Shown here in pieces: positions 6,659-16,300 of a stretch of 28,526 bases of DNA (positions within the stretch are counted from its first letter, which is position 1; each line of letters starts with the position of its first letter). The notes below the pieces were generated by a model, which ran no database searches, was not told where the DNA came from, and was given only the letters and a program-made list of their open reading frames with translations. Both the position numbers and the translations under genes were made by a program. Origin of the DNA: Acidimicrobiia bacterium (GTDB lineage: Bacteria > Actinomycetota > Acidimicrobiia > UBA5794 > JAOTWH01). The stretch spans positions 1 to 28,526 of the forward strand of contig JAOTWH010000006.1 of the NCBI GenBank assembly GCA_029863035.1. The letters are read 5' to 3'.

Positions 6659-8468
6659 GCCTCTTGCGTTCGCTCTCGCTGAGCCGGCGCTTTCTCACCC
6701 GGATGGCACCCGGCGTTACCTCGACCAGCTCGTCGTCTGCGATCCACTCGATGGCTAACTCCAAGGTGAGATCGCGCGGTGGCTTGAGCTTGATCGCATC
6801 GTCGGTGGAATGGGTGCGGATGTTGGTGAGTTGTTTGCCCTTGGTGGGGTTGACGTGCATTTCTTCAGCCCGGGTCGACTCGCCGATGATCATGCCTTCG
6901 TAGACACCGATACCTGGTTCGACGAACAGTTCCCCCCGCTTCTGGAGGTTGTCCAGCGCGAACCCCGTTGTGTCACCCATGCGGTCGGCGATCATGGCGC
7001 CCCCGGTGCGATGGGGCAGCTCGCCAGCCCATGGCATCCACCCCGCATGGTGCTGGTGTACCAGGGCGGTGCCGCGGGTGGCCGTCATCAGCAGCGATCG
7101 AAAGCCCAATAGCCCTCGGGCCGGCGCCTCGAGGGTTACCACGGTTCTCCCTGCATCACCAGGCCGCAAATCCATCACTTGGCCTTTGCGGGGGGCGATG
7201 GCCTGAGTCACCGTGCCCACGTGCTCATCCGGAACATCGACGACGGCACGCTCCACCGGCTCGTGGGGCTTGCCGTCGACCTCGCGGATGATCACCTCTG
7301 GGCGGCTCACCTGAAGCTCGAAGCCCTCGCGACGCATGGTCTCGATCAGTACGGCGAGTTGCAGCTCGCCACGGCCGGCCACCTCGATCACCTCGGGTGA
7401 CGCGGTGTTGCCGATGCGGATCGACACATTGCCCAGCACCTCGCGATCGAGGCGGTCCCGGATCTGGCGCGATGTGAGGAACTTGCCCTCGCGTCCCGAG
7501 AGCGGCGAGGTGTTCACGCCAAATGTCATGCGCAGCACCGGCTCATCAACTTCAAGTCGCGGCAATGGTCGCGGATCGGTTGGGTCGGCAAGGGTGTCGC
7601 CGATCTCCACCTCTGGGAAACCTGCGATGACGAACAGGTCGCCGGCGGTCCGTTCATCGACGTCCGCCCGGTGCAAACCGGCGAATCCCATGAGCTGGGT
7701 GAGACTTCGCCTCAGCGGTGGCTCCTCTTCGTTGGAGTGGCACAGTGCAACCTTGTCTCCGCTGCGCAAGGTGCCCTGGACAACGCGACCTATCGCAAGG
7801 CGACCCAGGTAGTCCGATGCGTCCAGGTTGGTGACCAGAGCCTGAAGCGGGGCATCGGAATCGCCAGCAGGTGCCGGGATCGTCTCGACGATGGCATCAA
7901 GCAGAGGGCCGAGATCGGCGTCCGCGTCTGGGATTCCGATTCCGGCCATCGCCCGTCCCTGGCGAGCGATCGAGGAGATGATGGGGAACTCGATGTGCTC
8001 GTCCGACGCATCCAGATCGAAGAACAACTGATAGACCTCGTCGACCACCTCGGCCATCCTGGCGTCGGGACGATCGACCTTGTTGATGACGACCACCGCC
8101 GGCAACTTCAGAGCTAAGGCCTTCGATAGGACGTAGCGGGTTTGGGGCATAGGTCCCTCGGAGCTGTCCACCAGCAGCAGCACGCCGTCGACCATCGCCA
8201 GGGCTCGCTCCACCTCACCCCCGAAGTCGGCGTGGCCCGGCGTGTCGACCAGGTTGATCTTTGTTCCCTTCCACTCCACCGAAGCGGCCTTGGCGAGGAT
8301 GGTGATGCCTCGCTCACGCTCCTGATCGCTTGAGTCCATGACTCGGTCGACCCGCGTCTCATGTGATGAGAACACGCCTGTGGCGCCGAGCATGGCATCG
8401 ACCAGTGTGGTCTTGCCGTGGTCGACGTGCGCGATCAATGCGACGTTGCGAAAGGGGGCTCCGGACAT
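6651..8468 (-). CDS. typA: Ribosome-associated translational GTPase TypA/BipA
   Basis: The protein has 605 residues, the normal length. The G domain carries G1 AHVDHGKT (13-20), the switch I motif [10 protein letters not shown]3 DTPGHADF and G4 NKVD. The G5 region reads SSIARQG in place of the more usual Ser-Ala. Elongation-factor-like domains II, III and V follow, and then the TypA-specific C-terminus: [37 protein letters not shown] and [17 protein letters not shown]. TypA binds the ribosome in an EF-G-like way and supports ribosome assembly and translation under stress or cold. The gene is a single transcription unit between convergent and divergent neighbours; its start ATG lacks a strong Shine-Dalgarno. 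Confidence 0.97.
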   Translation of the reverse strand: MSGAPFRNVALIAHVDHGKTTLVDAMLGATGVFSSHETRVDRVMDSSDQERERGITILAKAASVEWKGTKINLVDTPGHADFGGEVERALAMVDGVLLLVDSSEGPMPQTRYVLSKALALKLPAVVVINKVDRPDARMAEVVDEVYQLFFDLDASDEHIEFPIISSIARQGRAMAGIGIPDADADLGPLLDAIVETIPAPAGDSDAPLQALVTNLDASDYLGRLAIGRVVQGTLRSGDKVALCHSNEEEPPLRRSLTQLMGFAGLHRADVDERTAGDLFVIAGFPEVEIGDTLADPTDPRPLPRLEVDEPVLRMTFGVNTSPLSGREGKFLTSRQIRDRLDREVLGNVSIRIGNTASPEVIEVAGRGELQLAVLIETMRREGFELQVSRPEVIIREVDGKPHEPVERAVVDVPDEHVGTVTQAIAPRKGQVMDLRPGDAGRTVVTLEAPARGLLGFRSLLMTATRGTALVHQHHAGWMPWAGELPHRTGGAMIADRMGDTTGFALDNLQKRGELFVEPGIGVYEGMIIGESTRAEEMHVNPTKGKQLTNIRTHSTDDAIKLKPPRDLTLELAIEWIADDELVEVTPGAIRVRKRRLSESERKRLK

Positions 8469-8574
8469 GGAACCCAGCAGGGTAATGGACGTCCGCTACT
8501 GGTTAGGCCTGCTCCAGCTGAGTCGATCCCACCTTCGACGCTAGCTTTCAAGAGCCGTCCCGTAAGGCCAGTCA

Positions 8575-9576
8575 ATGGGCTATCCCCTGCCTATCCAGAG
8601 GCGACGTCGTCGGCGTCGCCGCACCATCCTTCTGATCGCGACCCTCGTGGTCGTGGTTCTTGCCGCCCTCATCCTTCGCTTCGTTACGCAGCGCCAGGCT
8701 GTGAGCGACTACCTCGAAGCAGCCCGCGAGGTCGCCTTCACGTACGCGGGACTTGGGGTTCGGGCTAACACACTGGTCGCCGGCCTTGAAGGAGCCGACC
8801 GCTCGTCGCTGCTTGAGGTGCTCACCAACACCGCCGCCGAGGCCAACGAGGCGTCCGACACCTACCACGCCTTCGCGGTGCCAAGCGACGCCAAGACTCA
8901 AGACGGGTTCCTGAGCGTCGCTGTTGAGTCGTGGCGCACCGGTCTGGTGGGGTTCGACGAGGGCGTAAAGGCGGTTCTGGAGGATCCATCCGATCCCATC
9001 GGCATCCAGAGCCTCGATGCTTCGTTTCTCAACTTCCGGGTGGGGGATCGGGCCTATCTGCTATTCCTCGAGTCGATACCAGACCTCGACGACAACACCG
9101 AAGCCCGGCCCTATCCCGAAGTGGAGTTCTTGCCGCTGGAGCTAGAGGGGCGCTTCGACGCCCCGCTCATCGCCGAGCGGCTCCAGGCTCTGGAAGATCT
9201 GGTTGCCTACCACGACCTGGCGTTGTCGGACCTGGCCTTCGATCCCGTCCCCACCGGGGAGCGGGAAGGTCAGATCGAGATTCCGTTCTCCGCCACGCTC
9301 GATCTCAGTGTGATCGTGGTGAACCGGGGCAACGAGCCCGAATCCGACGTAACAGTTCGACTCAGGCTCATCGAAGGCTCAGATGTCGTTGTGGACGAGC
9401 GGTCAGAGACGATCGTTGCCCTCGAGCCCGGCGAGGCCATCGCCGTCGCCTTCCCCGACCTGGCGGTGCGGCCGGGCCAGTTCTATGAGGCCGTGCTCAC
9501 GGTCGATTTACAGATCGACGACGATCCCACATCGAATAGGTTGTCCCAGGTGTTCTTCAGAAATGACTCGGCATGA
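8575..9576 (+). CDS. Signal-anchored extracytoplasmic protein with a C-terminal CARDB-like domain
   Basis: The protein has 333 residues. ATG 8575 is preceded by TAAGG at eight bases. A run of eight arginines (residues 9-16) directly precedes one membrane helix (TILLIATLVVVVLAALILRF), so the rest is extracytoplasmic. Residues about 40-215 are mainly helical (VSDYLEAAREVAFTYAGLG; FAVPSDAKTQDGFLSVAVES), like a four-helix sensor or adhesion module. Residues about 235-330 look like an immunoglobulin-fold CARDB-type domain (LDLSVIVVNRGNEPESDVTV, then LEPGEAIAVAFPDL). The specific function is unknown. It is the first gene of an overlapping operon with a DUF4446 protein, serS and a methyltransferase, joined by ATGA at 9573. 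Confidence 0.83.
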   Translation: MGYPLPIQRRRRRRRRTILLIATLVVVVLAALILRFVTQRQAVSDYLEAAREVAFTYAGLGVRANTLVAGLEGADRSSLLEVLTNTAAEANEASDTYHAFAVPSDAKTQDGFLSVAVESWRTGLVGFDEGVKAVLEDPSDPIGIQSLDASFLNFRVGDRAYLLFLESIPDLDDNTEARPYPEVEFLPLELEGRFDAPLIAERLQALEDLVAYHDLALSDLAFDPVPTGEREGQIEIPFSATLDLSVIVVNRGNEPESDVTVRLRLIEGSDVVVDERSETIVALEPGEAIAVAFPDLAVRPGQFYEAVLTVDLQIDDDPTSNRLSQVFFRNDSA

Positions 9577-10031
9577 GTGGCCTGGCGCTGGCTCTGGTGG
9601 CGGTGCTGGCTTTGGCGGTCCTGTGGCTGGCGGTATTGGTGTTGGCGCTACGGCGTCAGGTAGCGGCGGTCCCAGATGAGGGCGGTGTGTTCGAAGCTCT
9701 GCGCCAGCTCGACAACGAAGCGGCCCGCTCTGCCGCCATCTTGGCCGATCTCACCCCGCGGCTCGAACAGCTAGAGGCCACCCTCCCCCATGCGCTGCAG
9801 TACACCGCGGTCATCACCTATGACGCCTACGGCGATGTGTCTGGCAACCTCTCTCGTTCCATCGCACTGCTCGATGCCAACGGGAGCGGCCTGGTGGTGA
9901 CCCTGCTGGTGGGGCGGGAACAGTCGCGCTGGTTCACCAAGGAGGTGCGCGACGGGCGCGGTTCGGAGCAGCTTTCGCCCGAGGAGCAGCGAGCAGTCAG
10001 TCGAGCGGCTGGCGGTACGATGCGGCGATGA
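9573..10031 (+). CDS. DUF4446 family membrane protein
   Basis: The protein has 152 residues. The start overlaps the upstream stop (ATGA). An N-terminal membrane helix (LALALVAVLALAVLWLAVLV) is followed by a coiled-coil stretch (about 40-75), then the DUF4446 core: VITYDAYGDVSGNLSRSIAL, LLDANGSGLVVTLLVGRE and a closing LSPEEQRAVSRA. The pattern of aromatic-Asp-Ala, then an S-x-A-L-L-D strand, then a GRE motif is characteristic. The biochemical role of the family is not known to me. The ATGA overlap with serS shows it is co-translated with that housekeeping gene. Confidence 0.9.
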   Translation: MSGLALALVAVLALAVLWLAVLVLALRRQVAAVPDEGGVFEALRQLDNEAARSAAILADLTPRLEQLEATLPHALQYTAVITYDAYGDVSGNLSRSIALLDANGSGLVVTLLVGREQSRWFTKEVRDGRGSEQLSPEEQRAVSRAAGGTMRR

Positions 10032-11281
10032 TCGACCCGGTCATCCTCCGCCAAGATCCAGATGCCTTCAAGGCCCACCTGGCCCGCCGCCACCTCGAGA
10101 CCGACGTGGCGGCACTGGTCGAGCTAGACGGGGCCCGCCGCAAAGCCCGCACGGAGGCCGAAGAGCTGCGATCGCAGCAGAAGTCGTCCGGCAAGGAGAT
10201 CGCCCGCCTGGACGGCGCCGACAAGGAAGCCGCCATCGCCGCTGCCGCCAAGCTGAGCGACCAATACAAGGCCTTGTCAGATGAGGCCGACGAGCTCGAC
10301 GCCCGATTCCATGCCCTCTGGATCGGCATCCCCAACCTCACCCACGATTCCGTTCCCGACGGGGCGGGCGAGGACGAGAACGTGGAGATCAGCAAGTGGG
10401 GCGACCCCCCACAGTTCGACTTCGAGGTGAAGGACCACATCGACCTCGGCGAAGCGCTCGGCGTCATCGACGTGGAGAGAGGCGCCAAGGTGTCGGGTGC
10501 ACGCTTCGCCTACCTCAAAGGCAACCTGGCGCTGATGGAGTTCGCCCTGGTCCGCTTCGCACTGGACAAGTTGTCGGCCGAAGGGTTCACCCCGGTCGTG
10601 CCGCCGGTCCTGGTACGCGAGGAGGCGCTGTTCGGCACCGGCTTCTTCCCGGAGGCTCGTGAGCAGGTCTACGCCATCCCCGAGGACGAGCTGTTCTTGG
10701 CCGGGACCGCCGAGATCCCGTTGGCCGCCATGCACGCCGACGAGATATTCGATGCCGCCTCCCTGCCGGTCCGCTACGTCGGCTTCTCAACCTGCTTCCG
10801 CCGTGAGGCCGGCACCTATGGCAAGGACACCAGGGGCATCTTCCGGGTGCACCAGTTCGACAAGGTCGAGATGTTCTCATTCGTCGATCCGGCCGCATCG
10901 TGGGACGAACACGATTTCCTGCTGTCTCAGGAAGAGGCCTTGGTGCAGGCGCTTGGTCTGCCGTATCGGGTGGTCAACGTCTGCGTCGGCGACCTTGGTG
11001 CTCCCGCCGCCAAGAAGTACGACATCGAGGCGTGGTTCCCCGGCCAGGACCGCTATCGAGAGCTGACCTCTTGTTCCAACACCACCGACTTCCAAGCCCG
11101 GCGCCTCAAGGCCCGCTTCAAAGGTGAGAACGGCACCGCCCTGGTCCACACGCTCAACGGCACGGTGTTCGCCATCGGCAGGACCTTGGTCGCCATCATG
11201 GAGAACTACCAACGAGCGGATGGCACTATCGCAGTACCCGAGGCGTTGGTGCCATACACCGGCTTCGAGGTCATCAGCTGA
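10028..11281 (+). CDS. serS: Seryl-tRNA synthetase
   Basis: The protein has 417 residues, normal for the bacterial type. It charges tRNA-Ser (and tRNA-Sec where present) with serine. Residues about 28-100 form the N-terminal antiparallel coiled-coil arm that grips the long variable arm of tRNA-Ser. The class II catalytic core follows: motif 2 with FRRE at 257-260 and the run GTYGKDTRGIFRVHQF, the serine-binding TAEIPL region, and motif 3 with GRTLVAIMENYQ at R385. No key residue seems missing. It starts in an ATGA overlap with the DUF4446 gene. Its TGA overlaps a CTG that probably starts the following methyltransferase. Confidence 0.98.
   Translation: MIDPVILRQDPDAFKAHLARRHLETDVAALVELDGARRKARTEAEELRSQQKSSGKEIARLDGADKEAAIAAAAKLSDQYKALSDEADELDARFHALWIGIPNLTHDSVPDGAGEDENVEISKWGDPPQFDFEVKDHIDLGEALGVIDVERGAKVSGARFAYLKGNLALMEFALVRFALDKLSAEGFTPVVPPVLVREEALFGTGFFPEAREQVYAIPEDELFLAGTAEIPLAAMHADEIFDAASLPVRYVGFSTCFRREAGTYGKDTRGIFRVHQFDKVEMFSFVDPAASWDEHDFLLSQEEALVQALGLPYRVVNVCVGDLGAPAAKKYDIEAWFPGQDRYRELTSCSNTTDFQARRLKARFKGENGTALVHTLNGTVFAIGRTLVAIMENYQRADGTIAVPEALVPYTGFEVIS
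11267..11271 (+). promoter_or_regulatory. Shine-Dalgarno supporting a CTG start
   Basis: GAGGT inside the end of serS lies six bases before CTG 11278-11280, which overlaps the serS stop as CTGA. There is no ATG, GTG or TTG in this frame between the stop near 11127 and the internal ATG at 11338. Confidence 0.5.
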
Positions 11282-11904
11282 ACGATCAGCGAGTCTTCGC
11301 CCACATCGCCAAGCGCTACGACCGGCTCAACAAGATCATGTCCCTTGGCCGTGACCAGGCCTGGCGACGAGCGGCGATCGCCCACCTGCCCCAGGGACGG
11401 GTGCTCGATCTTGGAGCGGGGACGGGTGCGGCTAACGAGGTACTGGGAGATCGGGAGGTGGTTGCGCTCGATCCGGAACCCAACATGTTGGGGCTGAATC
11501 CTGTCGAGCGCCGGGTGGTGGCGGTTGGCGAAGCCCTGCCCTTCAAAGACGCCAGCTTCGATGGAGTGTTCTCTGCGTTCGTGTTCCGCAACCTCACTTC
11601 GGTGCCGGACACGTTGGGGGAGATGGCACGAGTGCTTCGACCGGGCGGAGTGGCAGCAGTGGTCGGCCTGTCACGGCCGGAGGGATCGGTGGCGGCCAGA
11701 GTCCACCGCGCAGGCACCAAAGCTCTCCTCCCCGCGCTCGGCGCCACCATCGGCGCCCGCCAGGAGTACTCCTATCTACATGACAGTCTCGACAAGCTGC
11801 CACCGCCGCAGGAACTGTTCGCCGGGGGACCGCTGCGACTGGACAAGGTGTGGAGGATGGGCCCGCTCGGATTCGTCTATGGGGCGGTCCTGAGGCGGCG
11901 CTGA
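11278..11904 (+). CDS. menG: UbiE/MenG-type methyltransferase (probable demethylmenaquinone methyltransferase); probable CTG start
   Basis: The protein has 208 residues from CTG 11278. The family's conserved N-terminus, here VFAHIAKRYDRLNKIMSLG, is encoded upstream of the only in-frame ATG (11338). Starting at that ATG would therefore remove family-conserved sequence. The SAM-binding core has VLDLGAGTG (motif I), an acidic VALDPEP, and RNLTSVPDTLGEMARVLRPG followed by a short hydrophobic strand. Near the C-terminus YSYLHDSLDKLPPPQEL matches the Tyr-Leu-x-x-Ser signature. The protein is a little short and its last strand is less typical. Its likely job is the last step of menaquinone biosynthesis, but another UbiE-fold substrate cannot be excluded. 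It is the final gene of the serS operon. Confidence 0.82.
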   Translation: MNDQRVFAHIAKRYDRLNKIMSLGRDQAWRRAAIAHLPQGRVLDLGAGTGAANEVLGDREVVALDPEPNMLGLNPVERRVVAVGEALPFKDASFDGVFSAFVFRNLTSVPDTLGEMARVLRPGGVAAVVGLSRPEGSVAARVHRAGTKALLPALGATIGARQEYSYLHDSLDKLPPPQELFAGGPLRLDKVWRMGPLGFVYGAVLRRR

Positions 11905-11935
11905 CTGATACCGATTTCAATCTTCTCCATCGATA

Positions 11936-11972
11936 CAACGCACAGCGTTGGTCGGTAGTAGGTTCCAACGCT
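11936..11972 (+). promoter_or_regulatory. Mutually exclusive hairpins ahead of the secreted-protein gene
   Basis: CAACGC (11936-11941) can pair with GCGTTG (11945-11950) around a three-base loop. The same central arm, as AGCGTTGG (11944-11951), can instead pair over 8 bp with CCAACGCT (11965-11972). The two structures exclude each other, an arrangement seen in attenuators and RNA switches, or the sites may serve as repeated operator half-sites. The region lies between the menG stop and the gene at 12042. No T-run follows. Confidence 0.35.
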
Positions 11973-12041
11973 GCGGAGTCGGCCGAGGGGAACTCGGGCT
12001 AGCCGCCCAACAGAACATCGGGATTTCCCGGGAGGAAGATT

Positions 12042-13292
12042 ATGAGTACACGTAAGACATTGGCGACGCTGGTCGCATTCATCGGGCTCGTCGGCCTGGT
12101 TTTGGTGAACGTCGGAGGGGCGTCTGGCCTTCACGTCGACCCCGCGGACGACGTGTTGCGGCTTCACCTCGACAGCGACGGCGACTACTTCGAGCACGGC
12201 GATGACGTAGAGAGCGTGACGCAGATGCTCGACGAAAGCGGATGCGTGGTGGACGACGCAAGTCAAGAAGGACCACTGGTCTCCCTGTTGTCTGGAAGCA
12301 CCAAGCCCGTCGGCCTCAGCTTCGATTCTCTAGGTATCAAGAGCCAGGGCCCCGGCCGCTCGTGTGGTCGGGTTGACGGAAGCGAAGAGTTCACGATCTC
12401 CATTAACAATGGGGAAGACCAAGTTCTCGAAGGCCTCAACGTGTACAAGATGGAGTTGGACATCGAAGCCAAGCAGGACGCCCGGCTCCGGGTCACCGTC
12501 AAGCTGGACGAGCTAGAGGTCGGCAGCTTCGAGCTGCGCAGCGGTGACAGCGTGGTGGCGGGTGAGGGCACCGAACCCGACCCGGGGACGCAATGGTTGG
12601 CCATCTCTACCTCGGCGGATCCGATCGCCAACTGCCTGGGACTCACTGACTCCGGACCTGACAACGGTGCCAGCGACAACTGTCGCTGGGTGGTCGAGTC
12701 GGATTTCCCGTTCGACGCCGTCACATTCACCGTGCTCGCCGGCGCGGCAGGCTTCGAAGGCGGAGAGGACGGAACGGCTGCGGCCACCTCCGGTTATGGC
12801 TCCGATTCGCTGTTCTTTCTCACCGACATCCCCACGCTGAACTGCGGCGATACGGTTGCGACCGGTGATGCTGTCGGTGAGCCGCTGGTTAGCGTTACCC
12901 GGCAGTTCCAGGACGGATGCAAGCTGAAGGATTACTTCCTTGGATCCTCTTCAACAAACCCGGTCGCTGGATCACAGTCGTTCACCTTCGAACCTACCGG
13001 TTCGGGGCCGGGCCAGGCCGGCGCTACCTATGACGTTTCGGTGATCTGGGTGGCGGAACCCGCCCTTCCGCAGCTGCCGGTGACCCAGATGGACTTCAAC
13101 GGTGACGGCGACGCGAACGACGACCTAGAGGGTGATCTGGTTTGGTGCGATGGCACCACCGCCGCCCCGGTGTTGCCGTCGACCGGCGAGCCATGGTGCC
13201 GCTACGAACAGAACGTCCTTCTGGTCGGCACCGGCTTCGTCCAGATGACCGAACGGCTCATCGGCAGCCAGGATCCCAGCGGGTGGCGTTGA
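12042..13292 (+). CDS. Secreted cysteine-containing protein, function unknown
   Basis: The protein has 416 residues. ATG 12042 follows GGAGG (12031-12035) at six bases. Residues 1-29 form a signal peptide (KTLATLVAFIGLVGLVLVNV, ending GGASG). The mature part is acidic, probably beta-rich, and has eight cysteines (in GCVV, SCGR, NCLG, NCRW, NCGD, GCKL, WCDG and WCRY), consistent with four disulfides outside the cell. DFNGDGDANDDLEGD near the C-terminus resembles a calcium-binding loop. I recognise no family or enzymatic motif. It is flanked by possible RNA structure upstream and a convergent cyclase gene 13 bases downstream. It is probably a single-gene unit. Confidence 0.85.
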   Translation: MSTRKTLATLVAFIGLVGLVLVNVGGASGLHVDPADDVLRLHLDSDGDYFEHGDDVESVTQMLDESGCVVDDASQEGPLVSLLSGSTKPVGLSFDSLGIKSQGPGRSCGRVDGSEEFTISINNGEDQVLEGLNVYKMELDIEAKQDARLRVTVKLDELEVGSFELRSGDSVVAGEGTEPDPGTQWLAISTSADPIANCLGLTDSGPDNGASDNCRWVVESDFPFDAVTFTVLAGAAGFEGGEDGTAAATSGYGSDSLFFLTDIPTLNCGDTVATGDAVGEPLVSVTRQFQDGCKLKDYFLGSSSTNPVAGSQSFTFEPTGSGPGQAGATYDVSVIWVAEPALPQLPVTQMDFNGDGDANDDLEGDLVWCDGTTAAPVLPSTGEPWCRYEQNVLLVGTGFVQMTERLIGSQDPSGWR

Positions 13293-13305
13293 TCTGAACT
13301 GAGTA

Positions 13306-16300
13306 TCAGACGGGGGTGGGGCGGCCCACCCCCAGCCCGGTCAGCAACTTCGCCGCTTCCCGCTCGGCTGCCGGGTCGGGGTCGCCGATCTGCGATTTGA
13401 GGCGCAGCAGTAGCCCCTGTTCGTAGGCCAGATCGTGCTGGCGGGCATCGGCCAGCCCTGCCTCCAGGGCCTCCATCGCTTCGTCCGTTCGTCCCAACTT
13501 CGCCAGGACCGCAGCCCGAACCCGGCTGACGATTGCCCCCTGCCACACGAAGGTCCCGCCGTCTTTGGGGGCGGACTCGTCCAAGATGGCTAGCGCCCCC
13601 GTGGCGTCGCCCTGATAGAGCTTGCACTCGGCGAGGAAGGTGGCGGCGTCCGCCGCCGACATGTCTGTGATGCCAAGCTGGCGGGCCTGGTCCCAAGCTT
13701 GCTGTAGCACAGCATCGGCCTCGTCGAGGCGCCCCAGACCGGTGAGCGCCCTGCCCAGCTGGATCTGGCCAAAAGCGACACCGTCGAGGAATCCTGACGC
13801 CTGCAACACCCTGATGGCGTCACGCAGCAGCGGCTCGGCCTCGTCGAAGCGCTCTTGGTTGATCAGCACCTCGCCGATGTTCGATTCGGCATGAGCGGCG
13901 TGAACAGCGTTGCCTGCTCGTTGGAAGGCATCGCGCCCTGCCTCATACAGCCGAACTGCATTGTCCCAATCGCCGTCGAAATAGGCACCGATGCCTGCCG
14001 TCCCGATCACGATCGCCTGGGAACCAAGGTCGCCCAGCTCTTTGAAGATCGCCAATGCTCTGTTGCCGTATATGGCTTTGTCCGGTTGGCCCAGGAATAG
14101 GTGGGCCCAATCGAGACGCACGTAGGCAGATGCCAGTGCCTCTCGGTTGCCGGACGCCTCAGCCTGCGTCACCGCCTCCGCTGCTACCCGCAATGTCTCG
14201 TGGGGCTTCTCCTGGGCCTGATGAACCTGAGCGCGCGTAGCCAGAAGCTGGGCACGCACGTAGGCGGCGGAGTCGCCTTCATCGCGCAGCAGGCTCTCGG
14301 CCGTGGTGAGTTCCCTCAGGGCCAGCGAGTAGGCGCCACTCCGCTCCCTGGCCCGTGCCCGCTTGTAGAGCGACTGGGCACGCAGCACCGGGTCGTCGGA
14401 GACGAGCTGTGACGCTTTGCGGTAGGCGTCGAGAGAGGAGTCGAACAGGCCTGCGTCTTCCCTGGCGTCCCCCAGTCGAGTCCAAACCTCCGCTGCCTCG
14501 TGATCGGTCACCTTGGCGAGTCCCCCGGCAGCCTTCAGTGCCCTCTCGTAATGCTCTGATGCCTCGACGTTGGCGTACAGAGCGCGTGCCTTGTCGCCGG
14601 CGATACACCCGTAGTGCCAAGCCCGCTCGCGGTCCTCAGCCAAAGAGAAGTGCAGCGCCAACTGGTCGGCGGCCGCATCGGCAGACACGCCCGCCAGACG
14701 TTCGATGGCCAACCCGGTCCGTTGGTGAAGGTCTCGGCGGCGGCGGAATGGCAGCCCCTCGTAGGCCACATCTCGGATCAGGGCGTGGCGGAAACGCCAC
14801 CTCCCCTCTCCATCCTCCTCCAGGAACTGTGCCAGGTCGTCCTGGGAGGTGCTGTCGAGAGCGACATCCTCCGTCTCCAAAAGGGCTTCGAGCACATCGA
14901 CCCGAAAGCTCCTACCCAGAACAGAAGCGAAACGCAGCAGCTGATGAGGCAAAGGTGCCAGGGCGTCTATCTGGGCGTTGACTATGCCTTCGAGGTTCTC
15001 GGGCAGAGTGTCGGCCCCACCCGCCTCGCGCACCGCAGAAACGATCTCCTGCAAGAAGAGCGGATTGCCTCCGGCCTTTGTCACGATGGCTTCGATCTCG
15101 TGCGGACGTAGCGGCGTGCCCTCGGTTGCCACCTGCACCAGCTTTGACGATTCCTCCGGCGATAGTGTTTGCAGGGCTAACTCCTCGCCGGACGGTGTGA
15201 ATCCACCGGCGTTGTCGCGGTGGGTGGCCACCAGCAGCCAGCCGTGGGATTTCGCCGCTTCGGCGAGCCGGTGCAGCAGGTGGACCGAAGCCTCGTCCAT
15301 CCAGTGCGAATCCTCGGCCACAATGGCCAGAGGCCCGGGCGAGGTCAGCTCGAGAGTTCGCACTATGACATCGGCCACTCGGTCACGCCGGAACCGCGGC
15401 TCGATGTCGGCAACCTCCGGGGTGGTCTCGATGTCGATCTGTGTCACGTCGCCCAACAAGGGCAGCAGCGGAACCAGAGCAGGATCGAGCGCTCGGACCA
15501 CAGATCGGAGCTGCTCAACCATCTCGGCCTGCCCGCCGGTTTCCACCCCCAACATCCTGCGCAGCTCGTCGCGGAAGGGTCGATACGGATTGGAGGAGCT
15601 GTAGGGCTCGGCCCGCAACTCCATCTTTGCCAAGCCGTTCCCCGAATCGAGTGCCTCAGACACCAGGCGGGATTTACCGACACCGGTTTCTCCCACCACC
15701 TGGAACACGGAGCCATGTCCCTCGTCCGCCTCCAACACCGCTTGTCGGAGTCGGGCTACCTGTGTGGCTCGGCCAACGAATGGAAGCTGGTATCGAGATT
15801 CCCGAATCCGGGTCCCCGTCTCTTCGTCCACCTGGAACGCCCGCACTGGGGCTGATTTGCCTTTGACCGAGAACGGCTCCAAGGCGGTGGTGGCAAACAC
15901 GGTGGCGGATCGGTCGAGGACGGCAGGACTGGCATAGACCGCGCCGAGGGGCGCCGCCGCCATGAGGCGCGCTGCCAGGTTGACGCTGTCACCCATAACG
16001 GTGTAGGTCCTACGGACCTCTATTCCGATCTCGCCGGCAAAGATGTGACCGGTGTTCACCCCTATCGACAATGGAAGGGCCCCCGCTGCATCGCTGATGG
16101 ATTTGAGGGTGCGCAACATGCGCCCTTCATCGTCGTCCTGAGTTGCCGGCACCCCCGTAACCAGGATGATCTTGCCGCCGTCCTGATCGACATCCGATGC
16201 CAAGAAGGTCACGCCTTCAGCCTCGGCGGCCGCCTGAACGGTGGTAACCAGGCCGAGCAGGGCGTCGCCAACAGGACCCGCCCCTTGTGCATCCAGCATG

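Noticed and set aside
11338..11904. Methyltransferase starting at the internal ATG
   Set aside because: This would delete the conserved family N-terminus encoded in frame upstream, and it leaves a 56-base gap in an otherwise overlapping operon.
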